This document shows, piece after piece, positions 15,854-25,130 of a stretch of 64,000 nucleotides of DNA. The stretch lies in assembly GCA_019192455.1 (NCBI GenBank), contig JAHCML010000003.1, forward strand, positions 712,660-776,659. Direction: 5' to 3'. The notes under the pieces are model-generated. The model made no database searches. It saw only the letters and a program-made list of their open reading frames with translations, and was not told the origin of the DNA. Position 1 is the first letter of the stretch. Each line of letters opens with the position of its first letter. The stretch comes from Alphaproteobacteria bacterium SS10. GTDB taxonomy: Bacteria; Pseudomonadota; Alphaproteobacteria; TMED2. Both the position numbers and the translations under genes were made by a program.

Positions 15854-18640
15854 ATGGATGATCTACTTAGCGAATTTCTGACCGAAACCAATGAGAGCAT
15901 GGACACGCTCGACGTGGAGTTGGTGAATCTTGAAAAGAATCCCAACGACCCCGAGTTGCTCTCAAACATTTTCCGGTTGGTTCACACCATTAAGGGCACC
16001 TGCGGCTTCCTTGGTCTGCCACGGCTAGAGGCGGTTGCCCACTCTGCTGAGAACGTGCTCGGCAAGTTCCGTAGTGGTGAAATGTCGGTCACGCCGGTGG
16101 CAGTGTCCCTGATCCTAGAAAGCCTGGATCAGATTAAGGTCATCCTTCAAACCTTGGCTGAGACGGAAGCTGAGCCTGCCGGCGATGATGCCGACCTGAT
16201 CGCCCGCCTTGATGCCATGGCTGATGGTGAGCCGGTGCCAGAGGCTGGCAGTGCTGCGCCACCGGCCGCGCCAGAAGCGCCGGCTGAGCCAGAGATTCCA
16301 GCTGATCTGCCAGATGAGCTGACCGAAGACGAAATCCATCAACTCTTCCCAGATTTGAGTGCTGAGGGCGCGGACACGCCGCTTGGTGCCCGTGGTCTGG
16401 TGGAAGAGGTGGCCCAACGCCTAGCCGAAGATGCTGCACCGGCGGCAGAGCCGGCGCCCGAGCCGCAAGCCGAAGCGCCAGCCGAGCCGCCAGCGGCCGC
16501 ACCACCTGCAGCTGAAGCGGCACCTGCCCCGGCCGGCGGTGGCGGTGGTCGCGACAACGCCATCGTGAACCAGTCAATCCGCGTGAATGTGGAAGTGCTG
16601 GAAAACCTAATGACCATGGTCAGTGAACTTGTCCTGACCCGGAACCAGCTGCTGCAGATCCTGCGCCAGCAGAAGGATAGTGAGTTTAACTCCCCACTCC
16701 AGCGCCTAAACCATGTGGTGTCTGAGCTGCAGGAAGGGGTGATGAAGACCCGGATGCAGCCGATTGGCTCTGCCTGGGCCAAGCTGCCCCGGATCGTTCG
16801 CGATCTTAGCCATGAACTAGGCAAGAAGATCGAACTGGTCATGAACGGCGCGGAGACTGAGCTTGACCGCCAAGTGCTTGAGCTAATCCGCGATCCGTTA
16901 ACCCATATGGTTCGCAACAGTGCCGATCATGGCATTGAGACGCCGAGCGATCGCGCCGCGACCGGTAAGGTTGAGACCGGCACGATTAACCTGAACGCCT
17001 ATCATGAAGGCGGGCATATCATCATTGAGATCTCTGATGATGGCCGTGGCCTTGCGCTCGATAAGATTAAGTCGAAGGCGGTTGCCAACCGTCTGGTCTC
17101 GGAAACTGAGCTGGAGGCGATGACCTCCCAGCAGATCCAGCAACTGATCTTCCGCCCTGGCTTCTCCACCGCTGAGAAGGTGACCTCAGTCTCCGGCCGT
17201 GGTGTGGGCATGGATGTTGTGCGCAACAATATTGAGCGCATTGGCGGCACGATTGAGATGCGGTCGGAAGCGGGGCAGGGCTCCGTCTTCACGATTAAGA
17301 TCCCACTGACCCTGGCGATTGTCTCCGCACTGATTGTTGAGTGTGCCAAAGAGCGCTTCGCCATTCCGCAGATTAGTGTGCTTGAGCTGGTTCGTACCTC
17401 AACGAAGAGCGACCACAAGATTGAGAAGATTAAGGGCACGCCGGTCTTACGACTGCGCAACCGTTTGCTGCCGCTGGTCTCACTCAACGAGCTTTTGGAG
17501 CTGGATAGCAGCGCCATTCCATTGGAAGAGCGGGACGACCCACTCCGCGATATGGAGACGGATCGCTATATCGTGGTTACCCAGGTCGGCAATTACGTGT
17601 TCGGCATCATCGTCGACCAAGTGTTCGACACCGAAGAGATCGTGGTGAAGCCGGTGGCGCCGATCCTGCGCCACATTGAGATCTTCTCGGGCAACACCAT
17701 TCTCGGCGACGGTAATGTGATCATGATCCTCGATCCAAACGGCATTGCCAGCACCACGGGTGAGATTTCCGTTTCTCGCAGCGACATGCAGGCAGCCGAG
17801 GCTCAGCAATCGCGTCAGGCCAATGATGTTGTCTCGCTGCTTATGTTTAAGGCGGGCAATGAAACGCCAAAGGCCGTCCCACTGGCGCTCGTCGCGCGGC
17901 TTGAGGATGTGGAGACAACCCGCATTGAGTACTCAAGCGACGCACCGGTCATTCAGTACCGTGGCCAGCTGATGCCGCTTATCCCATATGCCAAGGATCA
18001 TGATTTCTCAGGTAAAGAGCGGCATCCGGTGCTGGTCTTCACCGATGGTGATAAGTCCATGGGCCTCGTCGTTGATGAGATCGTCGACATTGTTGAAGAC
18101 GATATCCGCGTCCAACTGGCCCCAGATCAGGATGGCATGGTGGGTAGTGCCATTATCGCCGGTCAGGCAACCGAGGTTATCGATGTTGGCTACTTCCTGA
18201 GCCAGGCCTTCGCGGATTGGTTCTCAGCGCAACCACGAGTGATGACAGAGGTTGAGTCTGAGAAGCGCATCCTGCTGGTCGATGACAGCCCATTCTTCCG
18301 CAATCTGATGCGTCCATTGCTGGTGGCGGCTGGATATTCTGTCACCACGGTTGATAGCGCCGGTGAGGCCCTGCATGTCTGTAACAGCGGTGAGGCCTTC
18401 GATGCGATTGTCAGCGATATCGAGATGCCGGGTATGAGCGGCTTTGAGCTTGCCCATAAGCTGAAGCAAGATAGCCGCTGGAGTGATACACCGCTGGTTG
18501 CCTTATCTGCCCACGCAAGTGAGCGGGATCTAGACCGCGGCCGCCAGGCTGGCTTCACCGACTATGTGGCGAAGTTCGACCGCGAAGGGCTGCTACAGAC
18601 CCTGGCCGAGACCTTCGCAGAGAATAAAGGGGCCGCGTAA
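15854..18640 (+). CDS. cheA: Chemotaxis hybrid histidine kinase CheA with C-terminal receiver
   Basis: The product has 928 residues. In order: an HPt (P1) domain with His44 in VHTIKGTCGFLG; a long Ala/Pro/Glu linker (about 130-235); the P3 dimerisation helices (about 238-300); the P4 ATPase with DPLTHMVRNSADHG (about 346) and SGRGVGMDVV; a first CheW-like P5 domain (about 490-600); a second CheW-like domain (about 655-790); and a receiver domain (about 800-925) with DD and phospho-acceptor Asp in IVSDIEMPGMSG. CheA phosphorylates CheY and CheB in response to receptor state. The second CheW-like domain and the receiver are additions to the E. coli layout; the receiver may act as a phosphate sink. 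ATG 15854 follows an in-frame GTG at 15851, so either could be used. Confidence 0.93.
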   Translation: MDDLLSEFLTETNESMDTLDVELVNLEKNPNDPELLSNIFRLVHTIKGTCGFLGLPRLEAVAHSAENVLGKFRSGEMSVTPVAVSLILESLDQIKVILQTLAETEAEPAGDDADLIARLDAMADGEPVPEAGSAAPPAAPEAPAEPEIPADLPDELTEDEIHQLFPDLSAEGADTPLGARGLVEEVAQRLAEDAAPAAEPAPEPQAEAPAEPPAAAPPAAEAAPAPAGGGGGRDNAIVNQSIRVNVEVLENLMTMVSELVLTRNQLLQILRQQKDSEFNSPLQRLNHVVSELQEGVMKTRMQPIGSAWAKLPRIVRDLSHELGKKIELVMNGAETELDRQVLELIRDPLTHMVRNSADHGIETPSDRAATGKVETGTINLNAYHEGGHIIIEISDDGRGLALDKIKSKAVANRLVSETELEAMTSQQIQQLIFRPGFSTAEKVTSVSGRGVGMDVVRNNIERIGGTIEMRSEAGQGSVFTIKIPLTLAIVSALIVECAKERFAIPQISVLELVRTSTKSDHKIEKIKGTPVLRLRNRLLPLVSLNELLELDSSAIPLEERDDPLRDMETDRYIVVTQVGNYVFGIIVDQVFDTEEIVVKPVAPILRHIEIFSGNTILGDGNVIMILDPNGIASTTGEISVSRSDMQAAEAQQSRQANDVVSLLMFKAGNETPKAVPLALVARLEDVETTRIEYSSDAPVIQYRGQLMPLIPYAKDHDFSGKERHPVLVFTDGDKSMGLVVDEIVDIVEDDIRVQLAPDQDGMVGSAIIAGQATEVIDVGYFLSQAFADWFSAQPRVMTEVESEKRILLVDDSPFFRNLMRPLLVAAGYSVTTVDSAGEALHVCNSGEAFDAIVSDIEMPGMSGFELAHKLKQDSRWSDTPLVALSAHASERDLDRGRQAGFTDYVAKFDREGLLQTLAETFAENKGAA

Positions 18641-18644
18641 GATA

Positions 18645-19133
18645 ATGGCAGTGACAGACCGAAATGGCTCATCTGGCAACGCCCAGGGTGAGGCTGAGCT
18701 TTGGGACTATGTGACCATGCGGATTGCCGGTCAGTTATTCGGCATCCCTGTGCTCCAGGTGCAAGATGTGCTCGGTCCCCAACGGATTACCAAGATCCCA
18801 CTGGCGCCGTCTGAGGTTGCGGGATCGCTTAATCTTCGTGGTCGGATTGTGACCGCTATCGATGTCCGGCTGCGTCTAGACTTGGAAAGCCGGTCGCAAA
18901 ACCTTAAGGAAATGAGCATCGTCGTCGAACATGAGCATGAGCTTTACAGCCTCATCGTTGATGAAGTTGGCGAGGTGTTGAACTTGGAAGAGAGCACCTT
19001 TGAGAAGAACCCAGCGACCATGGATCGGCGCTGGCGGGACGTTTCATCGGGCATTCATCGGCTTGATGGAGAGCTGCTCGTAATTTTGGATATTGGTAGA
19101 TTGTTGAGTTTTGCAGACTTAACTGCAGCTTAG
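18645..19133 (+). CDS. cheW: Chemotaxis coupling protein CheW
   Basis: This 162-residue single CheW domain carries the typical GIPVLQVQDVLGP segment, NLRGRIVTAIDVRLRL, and LYSLIVDEVGEVL. It couples CheA to methyl-accepting chemotaxis receptors at the inner membrane. It starts 4 bases after the cheA stop. The open frame continues upstream into cheA, but ATG 18645 gives the standard CheW length. Confidence 0.94.
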   Translation: MAVTDRNGSSGNAQGEAELWDYVTMRIAGQLFGIPVLQVQDVLGPQRITKIPLAPSEVAGSLNLRGRIVTAIDVRLRLDLESRSQNLKEMSIVVEHEHELYSLIVDEVGEVLNLEESTFEKNPATMDRRWRDVSSGIHRLDGELLVILDIGRLLSFADLTAA

Positions 19134-19183
19134 CGCTACACTGCCAGCGGGGTGCATGTTTTGTCTGAAGTATACTCGGCGCT

Positions 19184-19549
19184 ATGAAGACCTGTTTGGT
19201 GGTCGACGACAGCCGCATTGTCCGGCGTGTCGCGCGTAAAATCCTAGAAGAACTCTCGTTTAAGTGTGTAGAGGCTGCCGATGGGCAAGAAGCCTTAAAG
19301 CTTTGCCGTGAGGAATTGCCGGAGGTGATCCTGCTCGACTGGAATATGCCAGTCATGACCGGGATCGACTTCCTACGTGAATTGGGGGAGCTGGCTGGCG
19401 CCTCAATGCCAAAGGTTGTGTTCTGCACGACCGAGAATGACCTCGACAACATTCGAGAGGCATTGGAAGCGGGGGCGAGCGAATACATCTTCAAACCATT
19501 TGATAGCGAGATCTTGCAGAGCAAGTTTCGCCAAATTGGCATGATCTGA
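19184..19549 (+). CDS. cheY: Chemotaxis response regulator CheY
   Basis: This 121-residue stand-alone receiver has the acidic pair in VVDDSRIV, phospho-acceptor Asp in VILLDWNMPVMTG, the switch Thr in FCTTEND and the conserved Lys in YIFKPFD. There is no output domain. Phosphorylated CheY would bind the flagellar switch (FliG/FliN, encoded at 33102-35670) to change rotation. It lies 50 bases after cheW and 98 before cheB. Confidence 0.93.
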   Translation: MKTCLVVDDSRIVRRVARKILEELSFKCVEAADGQEALKLCREELPEVILLDWNMPVMTGIDFLRELGELAGASMPKVVFCTTENDLDNIREALEAGASEYIFKPFDSEILQSKFRQIGMI

Positions 19550-19647
19550 GGGGGCATCGGGGTGGTGATCCAACTCGTCATGGCTGCTGGTTTCCGTGCT
19601 CAAGCCCAGGGACGCTTGGCCGGTTCGCAGACCGGAGATGATGCGGC

Positions 19648-20868
19648 ATGGCCATGACCAGCGAGAAGACAAGCCCACAGACCGGTAAGGATGCCAGCGA
19701 TTACCCGAGCGGTTCGCTGAGCCTGGATCCGTGCCGTGTCATGCTTGTCGATGACAGCGCGGTAACCCGTGGTCTGATCTCTCGTTTCTTGGAATCTGAC
19801 CCGCAGATTGAGGTTATCGCCTCGGTTAATGATGGCCAGATGGCGATTAACTCGCTCAAACGCACACCGGTTGATGTGGTGGTGCTTGATGTTGAGATGC
19901 CGGTGATGGACGGTCTTACGGCACTGCCTCTCCTGATGGAGGTGGACCCGGCGGTTAAGATTATCGTCCTGTCTACGCTGACCGGTGCCAATGCGGTTAC
20001 GACCATCCGGGCGCTTGAGATTGGTGCAGCTGATTGCATGCAAAAGCCATCCTCAAGCCGAGAGCTGACCAGTGCGAACAACTTCAAAGCTGAGCTGATC
20101 CGCAAGGTAAAAGCATTGGCCATTAGTGCCAGAACTAAGGGGGTTCGCCCCTCAGATCCGACCCGCCGTCGACCAAGACCGGCTACCGCCGATAAATCGG
20201 GTCGTGATGCCGATGCAGCAGCAGTCGCGGATGCTGGCGCCAGGCATTCCAAGAAGAAGATTTTGCTGCGCGCGGGCACAATTCCGGTGCCGGATGCCAT
20301 TGCTATTGGCAGCTCTACCGGCGGACCACAGGCCTTGTTTGAGGTGTTGAAGCCGTTCAAGGAAGGGGCTCGCCAGCCAATCTTCATCACCCAGCATATG
20401 CCAGGAACCTTCACCAGCATTCTGGCCGCCCATATTGCGCGCCAATGCGGTGTTGATTGCCTTGAGGCGAGTGATGGCCAGCCGGTTCTGAACGGTCATG
20501 TCTATATCGCGCCCGGTGGTTTCCATATGACGGTGGAAAGCCGGGATGGTGAGCAGGTCATCGTATTGAACGAGGACCCGCCAGAGAATTTCTGTCGCCC
20601 AGCGGTTGATCCAATGATGCGCAGCCTGATCCGTGTCTATGGGCGCCGGTTGCTGACCGTGATCCTGACCGGCATGGGTCAAGATGGCCTCAAAGGCTGT
20701 GAGATGGCGGCCGAGGCTGGCGGTGGCATCATTGCCCAGGATGAGGAAACCAGTGTTGTTTGGGGCATGCCGGGGGCGGTTGCCAATGCGGGTATCTGTA
20801 ACCAGGTACTGCCGCTGCCAGAGATTGGCCCCAAGATCTATAAATTAGCCACGCGTTTGGTGAGTTAG
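19648..20868 (+). CDS. cheB: Chemotaxis protein-glutamate methylesterase CheB
   Basis: The product has 406 residues: a receiver (about 28-150) with phospho-acceptor Asp in VVVLDVEMPVMDG, a charged linker (about 165-205), and the CheB methylesterase domain (about 215-400). The catalytic triad can be placed: Ser in GSSTGGPQAL, His in ITQHMPGTF, Asp in TGMGQDGLKG. CheB removes methyl groups from receptors during adaptation and opposes CheR, whose gene follows 7 bases later. A GGAG at 19634-19637 precedes ATG 19648. Confidence 0.95.
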   Translation: MAMTSEKTSPQTGKDASDYPSGSLSLDPCRVMLVDDSAVTRGLISRFLESDPQIEVIASVNDGQMAINSLKRTPVDVVVLDVEMPVMDGLTALPLLMEVDPAVKIIVLSTLTGANAVTTIRALEIGAADCMQKPSSSRELTSANNFKAELIRKVKALAISARTKGVRPSDPTRRRPRPATADKSGRDADAAAVADAGARHSKKKILLRAGTIPVPDAIAIGSSTGGPQALFEVLKPFKEGARQPIFITQHMPGTFTSILAAHIARQCGVDCLEASDGQPVLNGHVYIAPGGFHMTVESRDGEQVIVLNEDPPENFCRPAVDPMMRSLIRVYGRRLLTVILTGMGQDGLKGCEMAAEAGGGIIAQDEETSVVWGMPGAVANAGICNQVLPLPEIGPKIYKLATRLVS

Positions 20869-20875
20869 GTGGACC

Positions 20876-21742
20876 ATGCGCGCAGGTGATTTTTCCCTTT
20901 TTGCAGATTTGGTGAAGAAACAGTCGGGCATCCACCTGACTGAGGATAAGGCCTATTTGCTTGAATCCCGTTTGATGACGGTGGCCCGTAAGCACAACCT
21001 CGAGAACCTCGAGGACCTGGCCGATAGCTTGCGGCGCAATGATAATCGTGAGCTGGGTAAAGACATCACAGAGGCGATGACGACGAATGAGTCATCCTTC
21101 TTCCGGGATCAGCGGCCGTTTGATCAGTTCCGCAACTTTGTACTGCCACGACTGCTAACGGCACGTCGGGATAAGCGCTTGATCCGCATTTGGTCGGCCG
21201 CCTGCTCAAGTGGGCAAGAGCCCTATTCACTCGCCATGATCTTGAAGGAAGAGCAGGCGAAGCTGGCTGGTTGGCGCGTGGATATCGTGGCCACCGACAT
21301 CTCTGACGAGATGATCGAGAAGGCCAAGCACGGCGAATACACCCAGTTTGAGGTACAGCGCGGCCTACCGATCCAGATGCTGGTGAAGTATTTCGATCAG
21401 GTTGGTGACAAATGGGTGGTTAAAGAGGACCTCCGCAAGGCAGTGACCTTTAAGCCGTTCAACCTGATGGAAGAGATGGGACAGCTGGGCATCTTTGATG
21501 TCATCTTCTGCCGCAACGTTCTGATCTATTTTGATGCACCGACCAAGACGACGGTGCTCGAGAAGTTGAGCCGTCGCCTTCCAGAAGATGGCCTCTTATT
21601 CCTCGGTGGTGCTGAAACGATCATTGGGGTCTCCGACCGGTTTAAGGCGATCCCCGATCAGCGTGGCGTCTTTGATGTGGTGGCCAATGGCCCGCCAGGT
21701 TCAAACGTTCTGCTGAAGCAGCATGCAGAAGTGATGGCCTAA
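20876..21742 (+). CDS. cheR: Chemotaxis receptor methyltransferase CheR
   Basis: This 288-residue protein has the N-terminal helical CheR domain (DFSLFADLVKKQSGIHL) and a SAM-binding methyltransferase domain with SAACSSGQEPYSLAMIL (about residues 104-120), ATDISDEMI and FCRNVLIYFD. It methylates receptor glutamates with S-adenosylmethionine. It is the last gene of the chemotaxis cluster. A strong bidirectional terminator begins 30 bases after its stop. Confidence 0.95.
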   Translation: MRAGDFSLFADLVKKQSGIHLTEDKAYLLESRLMTVARKHNLENLEDLADSLRRNDNRELGKDITEAMTTNESSFFRDQRPFDQFRNFVLPRLLTARRDKRLIRIWSAACSSGQEPYSLAMILKEEQAKLAGWRVDIVATDISDEMIEKAKHGEYTQFEVQRGLPIQMLVKYFDQVGDKWVVKEDLRKAVTFKPFNLMEEMGQLGIFDVIFCRNVLIYFDAPTKTTVLEKLSRRLPEDGLLFLGGAETIIGVSDRFKAIPDQRGVFDVVANGPPGSNVLLKQHAEVMA

Positions 21743-21771
21743 GCCTTTAACTCTCTGACATTTAGACAAAA

Positions 21772-21799
21772 AAAAGAGGCGGTCATAACCGCCTCTTTT
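21772..21799. terminator. Bidirectional rho-independent terminator between cheR and ctrA
   Basis: A perfect 12-bp stem, AAAAGAGGCGGT / ACCGCCTCTTTT, encloses the loop CATA, with A-rich sequence on the left and T-run on the right. It can end transcription of the chemotaxis cluster (plus) and of ctrA (minus, whose stop is at 21803). Confidence 0.92.
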
Positions 21800-21802
21800 G
21801 CC

Positions 21803-22516
21803 TCATACCGCCTCTTGTAGCTCTTCAAGCTGTGGCTCTGGCTCCGGGTCTCTTAAGACATAGCCACGGCCCCAGACGGTCTCGATATAGTTGTCGCCGC
21901 CGGTTGCCTTGTTCAGCTTCTTGCGCAGCTTACAGATAAAGACGTCGATGATCTTCAGCTCAGGCTCATCGATGCCGCCATAGAGGTGATTTAGAAACAT
22001 CTCTTTGGTAAGGGTGGAGCCCTTGCGGAGGGCGAGCAGTTCGAGAATCGCGTACTCTTTTCCGGTCAAATGCACCTGTTTGCCGTCGACCATCGCGGTT
22101 CGGTTGTCCAGGTTCACATCCATCACGCCAGTGGTGATGATGCTTTGCGCGTGGCCTTGGCTGCGGCGAATGATGGCTTGGATCCGGGCGATCAGCTCAC
22201 GCTTATCAAATGGCTTGGTGATGTAATCATCGGCACCAATGCCGAAGCCTTTGATTTTATTATCAGGTTCACTGAGGCCAGAGAGAATAAGGATCGGTGT
22301 GTCGACCCGTGCAGCTCGCAACCGGCGTAGCACCTCGTACCCATCAATGTCGGGTAGCATCAAATCAAGGACGATGATGTCGTAATCGTAGAGCTTCGCA
22401 ATCTCCAACCCATCTTCCCCAAGATCGGTTTGATCAACGATATATCCCTCTGAGCGAAGCATGAGTGATATGCTTCTCGAAGTATTAGTGTCGTCCTCAA
22501 CCAGTAATGCTCGCAT
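21803..22516 (-). CDS. ctrA: Cell-cycle response regulator CtrA
   Basis: This 237-residue OmpR-class regulator has a receiver starting MRALLVEDD with phospho-acceptor Asp in [14 protein letters not shown], and a winged-helix domain ending in [13 protein letters not shown]. The segments [26 protein letters not shown] (parts) and [13 protein letters not shown] are characteristic of CtrA rather than of other OmpR-class regulators. CtrA controls the cell cycle and/or motility genes. ATG 22516 gives the conserved N-terminus; an in-frame codon at 22561 would add 15 unconserved residues. It is divergent from fliI. Upstream, on its own strand, TATATT at 22557-22562 is a possible -10. Confidence 0.95.
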   Translation of the reverse strand: MRALLVEDDTNTSRSISLMLRSEGYIVDQTDLGEDGLEIAKLYDYDIIVLDLMLPDIDGYEVLRRLRAARVDTPILILSGLSEPDNKIKGFGIGADDYITKPFDKRELIARIQAIIRRSQGHAQSIITTGVMDVNLDNRTAMVDGKQVHLTGKEYAILELLALRKGSTLTKEMFLNHLYGGIDEPELKIIDVFICKLRKKLNKATGGDNYIETVWGRGYVLRDPEPEPQLEELQEAV

Positions 22517-22671
22517 GTGCCGCGCCTCCCAAATCGGGTTGTTCCGTGCCAGTGCGACCAATATAGGACCTAAAAGTTAACAAACATTACCCGCAAATTT
22601 ATCCCTGATTTCTGGCTCGATGGGATGTCTATGTGGGGCTTCAAAGACCACGCATATGCATGCGGAAAAAA

Positions 22672-24192
22672 ATGTCAGATCCCTTAATCGATAGCTTCAA
22701 ACACGCTCTTGAGAACGCCGATGCAGTCCGTGAGTACGGTCGCGTCACGGCGATTTTGGGCATGGTGGTTGAGGTGGCGGGCATCCAGCATGCCCTCGCC
22801 ATCGGTAGCCGTTGCGATATTGAGGCGAGAGATGGCCGTATCGTCCCCGCTGAGGTGGTCGGCTTCCGCGAGCGCAAGGCCCTGATGCTGGCCTATGGTG
22901 CGTTGGAGGGGATTGGCCTCGGCTGTCAGGTTGAGGTTAGCCACGATGTGCCGCTGATCTATCCGTCTGATCAATGGCTAGGCCGGATCATTAACGCCAT
23001 GGGGCAGCCGGTCGATGGTGCTGGTGCACTGCCTGAGGGCGTGGTCGGCATCCCATTCCGAAACAACCCACCACCAGCCCATGCCCGTCAACGCATTGGC
23101 GATAAGATCGATGTGGGTGTGCGTGGGATCAACACCTTCCTGACCTGCTGCCGTGGGCAGCGGATGGGCATCTTCTCCGGTTCCGGTGTTGGTAAGTCGA
23201 CCCTGCTATCCATGATGGCCCGGGAGACCAATGCCGATGTCATCGTTATCGGCCTGGTCGGTGAGCGTGGCCGCGAGGTGCAGGAGTTTATTGAGGATGA
23301 TTTGGGCCCAGAGGGCTTGAAGCGTGCGGTTGTTGTGGTCGCCACCTCCGATGAACCAGCGGTAATGCGCCGTCAGGCGGCCTATACCACCCTTTCGGTG
23401 TGTGAGTATTTTCGCGATCAGGGCCTCGACGTTTTGTGCCTGATGGATAGTGTTACCCGCTTTGCCATGGCCCAGCGTGAGATTGGTTTGTCGGCTGGCG
23501 AGCCACCAACCTCCAAAGGCTATCCACCCACCACCTTCTCAGAGCTGGCCAAGCTGCTAGAGCGGGCAGGGCCAGGCGAGAGTGACGGTAGTATCACCGG
23601 CCTATTCTCCGTCCTGGTTGAGGGGGACGACCATAACGAACCGATTGCCGACGCCGTGCGCGGCATTATCGATGGTCACATCATGCTCGACCGTGAGATT
23701 GCTGAACGTGGTCGTTATCCAGCGATTAACGTCCTTCGCTCGGTCTCACGGACCATGCCGGATTGTAATACCCCGGCGCAGAATGACCTGGTCTCCAATG
23801 CTAAGCGCCTTGTCTCATCCTATGAGAATATGGCTGAGCTGATCCGCCTTGGTGCCTATCGTAAGGGCAGTGACCCCGAGGTAGATCTGGCGATTGACCT
23901 CTACCCCGGTATTGAGGATTTCATCCGCCAGAATAAGGGTGACCCAACCGATCTTGAGCGTGGGTATGAGCTGCTCGCCGGCGTGCTTGGCACCACCTAT
24001 GGCGAGGGGGCTGGCAGGGCCGTTTTGGATGGCGAAGCCCCAGCCACAGAACTCACGCCTGAGGGCTTAGAGCCGCCACAGCCTGGGCAGGGTGAGGCTA
24101 TACCCGCCGATCCAGTGGCCGATATCCGCGCCACGCGGATGCAGCGCCGCCAGGTGGCCGCGATGGCCCAGCAAGATCCCGCTAGCAACTGA
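22672..24192 (+). CDS. fliI: Flagellum-specific ATP synthase FliI
   Basis: This 506-residue F1-beta/RecA-like ATPase has the Walker A motif GSGVGKST (Lys175) and Walker B region VLCLMDSVTRFAMAQREI, plus GLVGERGREVQEFIEDDL. FliI energises the flagellar type III export apparatus with FliH and FliJ. The C-terminal ~50 residues are a Pro/Glu/Gln-rich extension. ATG 22672 (MSDPLID) gives the usual N-terminus; in-frame ATG 22660 and GTG 22633 are alternatives. fliJ follows after 16 bases, and ctrA is divergent upstream. Confidence 0.95.
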   Translation: MSDPLIDSFKHALENADAVREYGRVTAILGMVVEVAGIQHALAIGSRCDIEARDGRIVPAEVVGFRERKALMLAYGALEGIGLGCQVEVSHDVPLIYPSDQWLGRIINAMGQPVDGAGALPEGVVGIPFRNNPPPAHARQRIGDKIDVGVRGINTFLTCCRGQRMGIFSGSGVGKSTLLSMMARETNADVIVIGLVGERGREVQEFIEDDLGPEGLKRAVVVVATSDEPAVMRRQAAYTTLSVCEYFRDQGLDVLCLMDSVTRFAMAQREIGLSAGEPPTSKGYPPTTFSELAKLLERAGPGESDGSITGLFSVLVEGDDHNEPIADAVRGIIDGHIMLDREIAERGRYPAINVLRSVSRTMPDCNTPAQNDLVSNAKRLVSSYENMAELIRLGAYRKGSDPEVDLAIDLYPGIEDFIRQNKGDPTDLERGYELLAGVLGTTYGEGAGRAVLDGEAPATELTPEGLEPPQPGQGEAIPADPVADIRATRMQRRQVAAMAQQDPASN

Positions 24193-24208
24193 TCCCTAGG
24201 CGTTCATC

Positions 24209-24634
24209 ATGGCCGATTACAAAGCCCTGATCCGCATTCGCAAATGGGCGCTGGATGAACAGCGGCGGCAGCTCGGCCAGCTAAACGCCGCCCTCAACCG
24301 AATTGATGAGGAACTCGCACGCCTTGCAGCGGAGTATGAGCGTGAACAGGAGGCGATCGAAGAAACCGACTTCATCGCCGCTGCCGGTTTCGGCAATTAC
24401 ACCGAGGGCATGATTATTAAGCGCCAGGAATACAGCGCAGCCCGTGCCTCGGTCGAACAGCAGATAGAAGCTAAGACCGAAGAGGTTCGCCTCGCCTTCC
24501 AAGAGTTAAAGAAATTCGAGTTAGCCCAGGAAGAGCTGGAAGCCGCCGAAGAAGCAGAACAGCAGCGGCTTGAGACAATTGAGCTCGATGATATCGCAAT
24601 TGAGGGGTTTGCCCGCCGTAAGGGCGATGGTTAA
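24209..24634 (+). CDS. fliJ: Flagellar export chaperone FliJ
   Basis: This 141-residue protein is nearly all charged coiled coil, beginning ADYKALIRIRKWALDEQRRQL, the N-terminal pattern of alphaproteobacterial FliJ. FliJ forms the stalk-like component of the FliH-FliI ATPase complex and escorts export chaperones. Identification rests on the coiled-coil pattern, size and position directly after fliI. It ends 4 bases before the convergent QueF-like gene. Confidence 0.85.
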   Translation: MADYKALIRIRKWALDEQRRQLGQLNAALNRIDEELARLAAEYEREQEAIEETDFIAAAGFGNYTEGMIIKRQEYSAARASVEQQIEAKTEEVRLAFQELKKFELAQEELEAAEEAEQQRLETIELDDIAIEGFARRKGDG

Positions 24635-24638
24635 GGCT

Positions 24639-25082
24639 TTAGAAGGTCACTGGTGAGATGCGGGCTAGCATCTGCTGGTTGTGCCAACCGGGCTGCTTAT
24701 CCTCAATCGTGACCATCGAACCTTCCTGATAGTCGCTGGTCAGTGGGTCGCGCAGCTGCACCTGAAGCCAACGTGGGATCATCTCGTTATTCAGATCCTC
24801 AAGCACACTAATGGCGAGGGCCGGCAGCGAGGGCCATTCCGCCGCCTCAATAAAGCGCCAATACTCACGCATCTCTTGATCATCTAGCAGGTCACGATCT
24901 GGGACATAGCGGATCGTCAGGTGATACGGGCTGGACCGATCATGGGCCTGCAGCTTTACCTTTAGATCGACAAGGTAATCATGGCCTGTCGCTGGTGATG
25001 TGCGGCAGTTGATTAGGGCTCGACGACTGCGGACGGTCTCAGAATTGAGATAGGCGGGTTGGGGCGTATCGCTGTTCATCAT
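24639..25082 (-). CDS. Small protein with distant QueF-like (T-fold) pattern
   Basis: I do not firmly recognise this 147-residue protein. Its layout follows NADPH-dependent nitrile reductase QueF: a Cys/TG segment (INCRTSPATGHDY), a strand LTIRYVPD, a helix with EYWRFIEA, then ISVLEDLNNEMIPRWLQVQL. The QueF catalytic signature (CPxTGQPD) is not conserved: spacing differs and the key Asp context is changed. It may be a T-fold protein that has lost or altered the activity. It follows the FliK-like gene by 48 bases on the same strand, so it may share the flagellar transcript. Start is ATG 25082 or 25079; GTG 25088 is also in frame. Confidence 0.5.
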   Translation of the reverse strand: MMNSDTPQPAYLNSETVRSRRALINCRTSPATGHDYLVDLKVKLQAHDRSSPYHLTIRYVPDRDLLDDQEMREYWRFIEAAEWPSLPALAISVLEDLNNEMIPRWLQVQLRDPLTSDYQEGSMVTIEDKQPGWHNQQMLARISPVTF

Positions 25083-25130
25083 GGTCACTATGTGGGGTGC
25101 GCTGGACGGCCAACCAAGTGTTGGTTGGGG

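Noticed and set aside
22576..22592. Possible CtrA box upstream of ctrA (TTAACAAACATTACC)
   Set aside because: Only one half-site matches TTAA. The second, at the right spacing, is TACC, so it is too weak to list as a site.
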